Shown piece after piece: positions 57,514-64,000 of a stretch of 64,000 bases of DNA; position 1 is the stretch's first letter, and each line of letters starts with the position of its first letter. Made by a program: the position numbers and the translations under genes. Source of the stretch: Eremothecium cymbalariae DBVPG#7215 (Eukaryota > Ascomycota > Saccharomycetes > Saccharomycetales > Saccharomycetaceae). The notes under the pieces were generated by a model. That model saw only the letters and a list, made by a program, of their open reading frames with translations. It did not search any database and had not been told where the DNA came from. The DNA is taken from assembly GCF_000235365.1 (NCBI RefSeq), contig NC_016449.1, positions 868,001-932,000 on the forward strand, read 5' to 3'.

Positions 57514-58758
57514 TCATAGGACATCTTCCATCTCCACATCTTCCAGTTCGTCATTTTCGTCTTCTTGGTTACGGTCAGTTCCCAGTGGGTTGTCAATGCC
57601 TCCATTAGAAGAGCCCTCGGCTTGATCGTCAATGCCCGCTAGTTCGCCCAACCTTGCAGCTCTTTCGGCTTCCTTTAACTTCTTGTATTCAGTCTTTAAG
57701 GTATATTTTAGGGCGTAGGGGCCCTTCTTCACCAATAGAGCCACTTGATCGAGGGATTCCTTCAAGTAGGCTTCAGGCTGTCTAGTACGTTCTTTTAAAC
57801 CTTTTAAAGACCAGTAATCATACTCGTCGAATAGTTTAAATAGATAATCCAAAAGTTCCTTTTTGGGCATCCGGATTGCTCTTTGGTTGTTCTTTCTTTC
57901 CTTACCGACTTTTAAGAACTTTGAGGTGTCTGATCTCATAGATAGACCGGCATTGCTCATAGTGACACCGGGGGTTTCGTCGAGGACGGTGACGGTTGGT
58001 TTATGGACATTTCTAACGATCTGCTTCCGTTGTTCGACAATTTTGTGATAATTTGGATCGTCAATGGAGGGAATTAGTTGGCATTCGTGACAGACAGTGC
58101 CTGTGATAGACGTCTTTTTGGGGATAGTCTTGACATAAGGGATATATCTATCCCTTCCGTCTCTATCTGTCATAACCCTGTTCTGAAACTTCTTTTTATT
58201 ATTATATCTCCTTCTCATCTGCTGCTGTCTCTTTTTAAGTTCCTCTTCCCTTTCCTGCTTCCGTAGGAAGGCTTGCTTCTGTTTTTCTGGATCGGCTGCC
58301 AGCTCTTGTTCTCTCTGTTGGTACTTCTTTAAATTTTGTTCAGTGAAAATATATTGGTTTTGGACTTGTTTCTTGGTTAGCTCTAAGTCGTATTCATGCG
58401 GGATTTCCTCATTATCTTTGTCATCATTAAGAATGAGCTGGATGGATTGATCTTTCTTGTTGATTTTGATCCTTCCCAACTCCTGACCATTCAAGTTCTT
58501 TGGATCCCTCCATTTCTCTGATAAGAACTTTGGAAGACGCACTAACCAAATACGCCGATCACTATCCTTCAAATCAAGGTCTAAGGACTCTTCGTAAATT
58601 TTCCTTTCATTGTTTTCTATGTCGTTACCATCAAACACCTCTTCACCTTGGGATAAATATTCGTCACCAGAATCATGACCCAGAGTAGTCGTTGTAGTCT
58701 TTTGTCCTTGTGAACTGCCTTGGGTACCAGAATCCACCTTCCTATTCAACACTGCCAT
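57514..58758 (-). CDS. TFG2: TFIIF beta subunit Tfg2
   Basis: The 414-residue protein compares with 400 in S. cerevisiae. The dimerisation domain begins at about residue 45 (LDLKDSDRRIWLVRLPKFLSEKWRD). A charged insert rich in Gln, Lys and Arg follows, then TGTVCHECQLIPSIDDPNYH. A C-terminal winged helix comes last (KELLDYLFKLFDEYDYWSLKGL, RTRQPEAYLKESLDQVALLVKKGPYALKYTL). The last 40 residues are acidic. With Tfg1 it stabilises Pol II in the preinitiation complex. It is the YGR005C equivalent, divergent from PRP18. Confidence 0.96.
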   Translation of the reverse strand: MAVLNRKVDSGTQGSSQGQKTTTTTLGHDSGDEYLSQGEEVFDGNDIENNERKIYEESLDLDLKDSDRRIWLVRLPKFLSEKWRDPKNLNGQELGRIKINKKDQSIQLILNDDKDNEEIPHEYDLELTKKQVQNQYIFTEQNLKKYQQREQELAADPEKQKQAFLRKQEREEELKKRQQQMRRRYNNKKKFQNRVMTDRDGRDRYIPYVKTIPKKTSITGTVCHECQLIPSIDDPNYHKIVEQRKQIVRNVHKPTVTVLDETPGVTMSNAGLSMRSDTSKFLKVGKERKNNQRAIRMPKKELLDYLFKLFDEYDYWSLKGLKERTRQPEAYLKESLDQVALLVKKGPYALKYTLKTEYKKLKEAERAARLGELAGIDDQAEGSSNGGIDNPLGTDRNQEDENDELEDVEMEDVL

Positions 58759-58815
58759 TACTCTTACACGGACTATATGGCTGGCCTGTACTGATCAATG
58801 AAGTAGGACTGACCA

Positions 58816-58845
58816 GGGGGGGGGGGGAGTGTGGGGGGACGGGGG
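58816..58845 (+). repeat. G-run cluster (G12, G6, G5), possible G-quadruplex
   Basis: A run of twelve G (58816-58827) is followed by AGTGT, six G (58833-58838), AC and five G (58841-58845), with GG pairs further on. It lies in the 286-nt divergent TFG2-PRP18 promoter, about 60 bp from the TFG2 start. The G12 run may not be exact in length. Confidence 0.8.
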
Positions 58846-59044
58846 TTAGTGGCAGGAGGAAGCTCTTGTAAATTCTGTCAAACCACACAGTTGCTTCGTG
58901 AAGAAGAATTCAGGCTAAATTTCGCTTTTCAAAAATTCGTTTAGAACGGGGCATCCCCATCCCATATATATACACTATAAAGGTGCATAAAACGACAACC
59001 GTATCGGCAACAAACTTTGTGCAAGCACGGCATAGAGAACGTAG

Positions 59045-59557
59045 ATGAGTATTGAACGTATTCAAGAAGTGATCAATCAGGAATCCAACTTGTCCACTGT
59101 TATTGTTCCGAAGGATATCCCTGATGGTGACTCTCTGTTACAATTAAAATGCAATCTTTATATTCATATCTTACTTAAGGAGTGGGAAGGCACCAGTGAT
59201 CCTCCATATATGCCAGATAAGTTCCAGGAGGTAAAACGGAATCTCTGCCCTCTTCTTGTGCAGCTACGAAAGGGTGCTCTGTCGGAAAACTTGTTCACCT
59301 CTTTAGCGTCGATTCTGTACCATCTGCAACAGGATGAATTCACGAGGGCTGAACAATGTTACATGGACCTAAGTTTGGGGAAGGTTGCGTGGCCCATTGG
59401 AGTGACCTCTGTGGGTATTCATTCTGGCAGTAGCATGTTGTCGTCGCACGTTAATAGGGCTAACGTTATGAAAGACGAGGTTACCAAAGATTGGATCATA
59501 CAGATTAAGAGACTGATTACCTTTAAGAGAGCTATGGCTGAGGATGAATCAGAGTAA
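59045..59557 (+). CDS. PRP18: Splicing factor Prp18, conserved C-terminal domain only
   Basis: The 170-residue protein contains the core Prp18 helical bundle: NLYIHILLKEWEG, LCPLLVQLRKGALSENLFTS and the strictly conserved segment KVAWPIGVTSVGIHSGS, followed by DWIIQIKRLITFKRAM. S. cerevisiae Prp18 has 251 residues; about its first 80 are dispensable for splicing in vitro. They are missing here. A TAG stands directly before the ATG in frame and a TATA box lies about 75 nt upstream, so no longer form is encoded contiguously. Prp18 acts with Slu7 at the second step of splicing and sits on the U5 snRNP. Position between TFG2 and ECT1 is that of YGR006W. Confidence 0.92.
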   Translation: MSIERIQEVINQESNLSTVIVPKDIPDGDSLLQLKCNLYIHILLKEWEGTSDPPYMPDKFQEVKRNLCPLLVQLRKGALSENLFTSLASILYHLQQDEFTRAEQCYMDLSLGKVAWPIGVTSVGIHSGSSMLSSHVNRANVMKDEVTKDWIIQIKRLITFKRAMAEDESE

Positions 59558-59745
59558 GCATAACAGTTCAAGGAGGTAAATAATTCCATATAGAAGTTTG
59601 CATTACATCTTTCCTGTATTTTATAAGACAGCAGTCGGTATTAATTATGTCACTTGTAAATATATATATGGTAAAAAAGATATTTCTATACACATATCCT
59701 GGACGCCTCCCACGCTGGTTAATCACAGAGACCCGTTAGCATACA

Positions 59746-60750
59746 ATGAGCAAGTTAGACGCAAGAAGAGTGTGGGTTGACGGCTGTTTCGATTTCACTC
59801 ACTATGGGCATGCACGGGCTATCTTGCAGGCAAGAAGGACAATCCCACTTTCAGATCTCGCCTCATGTCTGATTTGCGGTGTTCATAATGACAGGGATAT
59901 AGAGTTTAACAAGCATGCAAAACCAGTGATGTCACAGGAGGAACGCTATGGGCACATAAGGGCTAACCGTTGGATCCATACCGTTGTGGAAAATGCCCCT
60001 TACGTCACTCAGCCAGAGGTTCTGGACAGCCATGGCTGTTTATACGTTGTCCACGGCGATGACATTTCCACTGACTCCAATGGATACGACTGCTATCAAA
60101 AAATGAAGGATGTGGGTCGTTTTAAGGTAGTCGATAGAACTGCAGGTGTCAGCACTACGGATATCATCCATAGGATTCTTACTGGTACTGCGTCTCCGGA
60201 GGAATCTCCGCTTAAAGACATTGCCGCACTAAAACTGTTTGCAACATCTGAGGATGGCTTCAGTCCTTGGGCTTGGGTCTTTGATTCCACTATCGACAAC
60301 GTTGTTGTCGAAGGAGGTTACCAATGGGATCCTTCAAATGTGGTATATGTCCAGCACTCGTTTGATTTGCTGCATATTGGCCAAATTGATAGACTAAGGC
60401 AACTGAAGAAGCTTTCTGGCAACAAGAAGCTCCTCGTAGGCATCACCAATACCAGTGACAACGACGCCGCCGCCAGCAACAACAATGTTGCTCAGTTATA
60501 CATGAGCAGCAAGGAACGTGTTCTAGGCGTCCTCAGCTGCCGCTACGTCGATGCTATCATTATCAACCCTCGTCACACCTTTAAGATTAACACATCCAAC
60601 ATGGAACACTGGGAACTGGCTGACCCCCGCCTAGACGACACGCCTTTCAACTACCTCAACAAACAAACCATCGTCGACCGCATCCTTCAGAATAAAGATT
60701 ACTACGTCGCCAGGAACATAAGGAAAGGCATGGACCCGCAAAACCCGTAG
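59746..60750 (+). CDS. ECT1: Ethanolamine-phosphate cytidylyltransferase
   Basis: The 334-residue protein compares with 323 in S. cerevisiae. It has two nucleotidyltransferase folds. The first has RVWVDGCFDFTHYGHARAIL (CTP-binding HXGH type) and CLYVVHGDDISTDSNGYDCY. The second starts VVYVQHSFDLLHIGQIDRLR, with a degenerate active site as in the family. Ect1 makes CDP-ethanolamine from phosphoethanolamine, the rate-setting step of the Kennedy branch to phosphatidylethanolamine. It is the YGR007W equivalent, followed by STF2 in opposite orientation as in S. cerevisiae. Confidence 0.96.
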   Translation: MSKLDARRVWVDGCFDFTHYGHARAILQARRTIPLSDLASCLICGVHNDRDIEFNKHAKPVMSQEERYGHIRANRWIHTVVENAPYVTQPEVLDSHGCLYVVHGDDISTDSNGYDCYQKMKDVGRFKVVDRTAGVSTTDIIHRILTGTASPEESPLKDIAALKLFATSEDGFSPWAWVFDSTIDNVVVEGGYQWDPSNVVYVQHSFDLLHIGQIDRLRQLKKLSGNKKLLVGITNTSDNDAAASNNNVAQLYMSSKERVLGVLSCRYVDAIIINPRHTFKINTSNMEHWELADPRLDDTPFNYLNKQTIVDRILQNKDYYVARNIRKGMDPQNP

Positions 60751-60899
60751 TACATACCTGTGGTATACATACCTGTATACATAACTCATAAACACGGAAC
60801 GCTATATTACGTCTATACGTATACACAGATATACACGCAGATAAACAAACAAGATAAAACCATCATTGGAGGAAACATTACCAAATCAAAAAACTTCAT

Positions 60900-61160
60900 T
60901 CAAACCTCATATCTCTGAACCTTCTCCAACTGAGCCTCCCTGGCCTGCGAGTTGGACCCCCTCCTAGCCTTGTTAAAAACCGGAGCAATCTCACCAGAAT
61001 CAATCAAATCCGCAATCTCATCCCCAGGCTTACCCCAATTCCCCCGGCCAGACCCATCCTTCTTCACATTATTGGGAGGCGTGCCGTAATACCCATTATG
61101 GGTAAAATAACGCGAGTCAGCCTTAGATTCATGAACAGTCCACTTATTGGTCCTTGTCAT
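60900..61160 (-). CDS. STF2: Stf2/Tma10 family small stress protein
   Basis: The 86-residue, highly hydrophilic protein includes NKWTVHESKADSRYFTHNGY and GSGRGNWGKPGDEIADLID, the conserved core of Stf2 and Tma10 (84-86 residues in S. cerevisiae). Stf2 was described as a stabiliser of ATP synthase inhibition and later as a hydrophilin giving desiccation tolerance. The family is related to Stm1-type ribosome-associated proteins. Several CCCCT stress elements upstream fit strong stress and stationary-phase induction. One gene stands for YGR008C and YLR327C; the symbol is one of two choices. Confidence 0.93.
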   Translation of the reverse strand: MTRTNKWTVHESKADSRYFTHNGYYGTPPNNVKKDGSGRGNWGKPGDEIADLIDSGEIAPVFNKARRGSNSQAREAQLEKVQRYEV

Positions 61161-62503
61161 TTTTTAAAAATAAATATACTATTTCAGAACTTCCTTCCTT
61201 TCTATAACCACAGCACCTTAGTCCAGAAACAAGATGCCTAACTCAAATCAACCAAACAAACAAAAATACACAAAGGTTAATAAAATTTCCCTTGCCTTCT
61301 ACGACGATGTCCTTCTTGTACTGTAACCCCTTGGCAGGACTTACTACGCTACCGTGAACTAACTTTGATCCTATATTTATATACATCGGCTGGCTTGCCG
61401 CACGATAAGATTATCTAAAGAGAAATACATAGAAAAACTATCGAATCTATTAGCCCCCTAAATTCCTCACGAAGGACAAATGGGATAGTGTTTTGGGCCA
61501 ATAACACTGCGGTCTAGGCGTCAGAAGGGAAATGAAGAGTGTTGCTTAGCTACAGAGTGCCATCACGTGATTAACCAGCCCCTTAATACAATATGTGGTT
61601 CACGGGTGTGTTGATATCTGGCCGGGTCTCCTGTGTCGCACGCTGGTTGGCATGACAGTGTCTCATGTCAATGTGAAGTCAGTCGGAGCCAGTCAACAGC
61701 TCGTACAGTGGTGAAGGTCGTAAATAGAGCATCGATGGTAATATGGAATATGTAGGCTGTGTGGCGCCACACCACCTATCTTGCGTGGGGAACGCAATAG
61801 ATTCATGTGTTAGAGTGGCATACCGTGAGAACCGGTAATCAAGCGACGAAATACATGCTCAGCCAGCGTCAGAAGACAATTGTTTGGCTTATGGAGATGG
61901 GGGGGTGGTTCGTATGGTCCATGCGGTTTTTGCATATCGTTCTCTCGAGCCTTCGGTGTTGTCTTATGTCTTGTGTCTTGTCTTTATGTGGGCCCCTGAG
62001 GATGCCATTATGAGACCACAACATGCGATTGTAACTGAGTGCATGTCTCCTACATGTGCTTCGTGTTCAAGTCTAACAGGCCATGTCAGGTACATTATGT
62101 CAATTGACATGTTAGTCATGAACAGCTGGTGCTCCCTTGCATAGTAGAGAGAAGTCCTACAAGAATATACAGAGACATCAGGGACAGCCGACAGGTCAAG
62201 AAATACCAACGGGTCAAGAAGACACCGAAGGGTCAAGGGGATAGACTACGGACGGGTTATTTGCCCCTGAGACATATATTAAACTTAATTAATATATATA
62301 TATGCTTTCAATTAGTTGATATCGTCTTTTACGTTGCGTCGTTGTTGTAGTTATTTCAATAGAATGAAATGGAAACTCAGAGGAAGCAGAGAAGTATGCG
62401 TGGAGAGGAATAAACTTAGATACTTCAAAGTGAGACAATCGAATACATAAACGGTTGGACTGGTTGCAGTATCTGCTGGGTACGGTGATTAATAGGGACA
62501 ATA
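61161..62503. promoter_or_regulatory. Divergent STF2-MDJ1 region with stress elements
   Basis: The region is 1343 nt. CCCCT stress-response elements lie at 61327-61331, 61455-61459, 61579-61583, 61993-61997 and 62264-62268, with an AGGGG at 62236-62240. An E-box within ATCACGTGAT is at 61562-61571. Three imperfect 18-19-bp GGTCAAG units lie at 62194-62240. No tRNA or convincing coding region was found, though synteny with YGR008C breaks here before MDJ1. Confidence 0.6.
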
Positions 62504-63982
62504 ATGTTTAGATTATTAATAGGGAGGTCATCAGGAAGAGTTTTGTTAAAGAGACAGGCAGCAGGGTTTTCTAATGTAGCTAGTGGAAGATTTTGCAATG
62601 GAGTTTTTGGAAGGACTTTTCATAGTGGACGTAGATTATGCCAGGAGATTAGAGATCCATATGAAACGTTAGGTGTTTCACGGGATGCTAGTACTTCGCA
62701 GATTAAGAAGGCGTACTATAAGCTGGCTAAAAAGTACCATCCAGACATCAATAAGGATGAGGGTGCGGAAAAGAAGTTCCATGATTTGCAGAATGCATAC
62801 GAAATCCTCTCAGATGAGAGTAAACGGAGCCAGTACGATCAATTTGGTGCGGCAGCGTTTAGCCAGGGAGGTGCAGCTGGTCCTGGGAACGGGGCTGGTG
62901 GGTTCCAAGGAGGATTTGCCGGTTTTGGCGGGTTTGAAGGTTTCGGAGATTTTGGTGGTATTAACTTTGAAGATCTGTTTGGTGCGGCTTTTCGAGGTGG
63001 TTCAGGCTCTGGGGCATCAGGTGCTAGGGGTAGGAATGGAGCAAATTTTGTGCGTGAATATAAAGGAGATTCTATCCACGTACCATTCAATGTATCGTTT
63101 AAGGACGCTGTATTTGGTTTGAAAGGTATCAAGTTGAAATATTCCGCATATGATCAATGTGGTACATGCGCGGGATCGGGACTGAAAAGTGGTGCGAAGC
63201 GTTCTTCATGTTCCATTTGCCATGGCACTGGGACGCAAATGCATGTACGTGCGGGCTTTCAAATGGCATCGACCTGTACCCAGTGTAATGGTGAAGGATC
63301 TAGCATTCGCCGTTCTGACCAATGCAGCTCCTGTCGTGGTGAAGGTGTAGTATTTAACAGACAGAAGGAGATAGATGTGGATTTACCCCACGGGTTGCAA
63401 GATGGCGATGTTGTGAAGGTCCCCTCACAAGGTTCCTTCCCTCATGTTCAAGTCGATCCTGAAATGTCCCATACAATTCGCACCCGTAGAGGTGATCTAT
63501 TGATCCAGATTCGTGTGGAAAGAGACCCTCGTTTCCAAATTCGTAACAACTATGACATTTGGTACACACAGGATATCCCCATAACCACTGCAGCTCTAGG
63601 TGGTGTCGTAAACATCCCAACTGTGGATGGTGAGCAGTTACGATTAAAAATTGCACCGGGTACACAACATGAACAAGTAGTATCTGTTCCAAATAAAGGT
63701 GTTCCAAAAGGTCTCACGGCGTCCCGCGGTGATATGAAGGTACAGTATAAAATATCCTTGAGAAAGCCTCAATCAAAAGCTGAAAAATATTTGTGGGAAG
63801 CATTGGCTGATGTTACCGGTGATAATACCGCAAAACGTACTGAAAATCTAGGCTCCTCTTTCTGTGCCCAGAAATCGTCTGCCAATTCTACCCCTGAAAA
63901 TCCTGATGAGCCCAGTACCCTTGGTAAACTTGAACGATTCATTTCCAATGCCTTCAAAAGTATTAAGGGTGAAAACAAATGA
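62504..63982 (+). CDS. MDJ1: Mitochondrial DnaJ chaperone Mdj1
   Basis: The 492-residue protein compares with 511 in S. cerevisiae. An Arg-rich, acid-free presequence ([20 protein letters not shown]) covers about residues 1-45. The J domain ([20 protein letters not shown]) carries HPD at about 79. A Gly/Phe-rich linker follows (about 120-175), then four zinc-binding CxxCxGxG repeats at about 219-285 ([32 protein letters not shown]) and a C-terminal substrate domain. Mdj1 works with Ssc1 in the matrix to fold proteins and maintain mitochondrial DNA. It is YFL016C in S. cerevisiae, so its place beside STF2 marks a synteny break. Confidence 0.97.
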   Translation: MFRLLIGRSSGRVLLKRQAAGFSNVASGRFCNGVFGRTFHSGRRLCQEIRDPYETLGVSRDASTSQIKKAYYKLAKKYHPDINKDEGAEKKFHDLQNAYEILSDESKRSQYDQFGAAAFSQGGAAGPGNGAGGFQGGFAGFGGFEGFGDFGGINFEDLFGAAFRGGSGSGASGARGRNGANFVREYKGDSIHVPFNVSFKDAVFGLKGIKLKYSAYDQCGTCAGSGLKSGAKRSSCSICHGTGTQMHVRAGFQMASTCTQCNGEGSSIRRSDQCSSCRGEGVVFNRQKEIDVDLPHGLQDGDVVKVPSQGSFPHVQVDPEMSHTIRTRRGDLLIQIRVERDPRFQIRNNYDIWYTQDIPITTAALGGVVNIPTVDGEQLRLKIAPGTQHEQVVSVPNKGVPKGLTASRGDMKVQYKISLRKPQSKAEKYLWEALADVTGDNTAKRTENLGSSFCAQKSSANSTPENPDEPSTLGKLERFISNAFKSIKGENK

Positions 63983-64000
63983 ACCAATGAATCTTCTGTC

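Noticed and set aside
61562..61571. CACGTG considered as a centromere CDEI element
   Set aside because: No CDEIII-like TTCCGAA core with an AT-rich CDEII follows at a suitable distance here or at the other CACGTG sites.

Overview
This is a nuclear chromosome segment from a budding yeast of the Saccharomycetaceae. The genes are dense and mostly intronless. The few introns carry GTATGT or GTCAGT donors and TACTAAC-type branch sites close to the acceptor, and essentially every gene has a recognisable Saccharomyces cerevisiae counterpart. Gene order points to a lineage that did not undergo the whole-genome duplication. Genes that S. cerevisiae splits between two sister regions are interleaved here: YGL033-YGL021 with YGR147-YGR150 and YBL014-YBL009, then YLR316-YLR325 with YGR002-YGR008. 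Moderate AT-richness, a myo-inositol oxygenase gene and the gene order would suit an Eremothecium cymbalariae-like, Kluyveromyces or Lachancea genome. The species cannot be fixed by reading alone.

Layout. 1-5.2 kb: a truncated, intron-containing GPI wall protein, meiotic HOP2 with two introns and a URS1 site, mitochondrial NAT2-like, and the a-agglutinin subunit AGA2. 5.9-7.7 kb: RPL24 and RPL30, with RPL30 keeping the autoregulatory kink-turn. 8-14 kb: GPC1, CCM1, CGR1 and a myo-inositol oxygenase. 14-16 kb: a gene desert holding a decayed GH17 glucanase at the place and orientation of SCW11. 16-26 kb: a run of minus-strand genes (CWH41, RRN6, TRP5, PGD1 and an orphan). 26-39 kb: FMT1, SCT1, PIB2, STT3 and a haspin-like ALK gene. 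39-59 kb: TAD3, EST2, BUD6, MMS22, SWC4, CUL3, CWC24, PEX30/31-like, RPL38 and TFG2. 59-64 kb: a short PRP18, ECT1, STF2 and MDJ1.

The genes are mostly independent housekeeping units. Shared themes are ribosome production (RPL24, RPL30, RPL38, CGR1, RRN6), Pol II transcription and chromatin (PGD1, TFG2, SWC4), splicing (CWC24, PRP18), ER glycosylation and lipid synthesis (STT3, CWH41, SCT1, GPC1, ECT1, PEX30) and mitochondria (FMT1, CCM1, NAT2-like, MDJ1). Regulatory sites fit the genes they precede: URS1 before HOP2, Gcn4 before TRP5, Rap1-type boxes before RPL30 and RPL38, and stress elements between STF2 and MDJ1.

Two genes that are essential in S. cerevisiae, RRN6 and TAD3, are each interrupted by a one-base shift at a six-base homopolymer. 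This looks like base under-calling, though recoding is not excluded. The most interesting non-coding features are the SCW11 relic, the RPL30 kink-turn, a structured RNA candidate between AGA2 and RPL24, a GC-rich hairpin plus an E-box inverted repeat in the PIB2-STT3 promoter, and a long G-run cluster between TFG2 and PRP18. I saw no tRNA, rRNA, complete transposon, CRISPR array or centromere.
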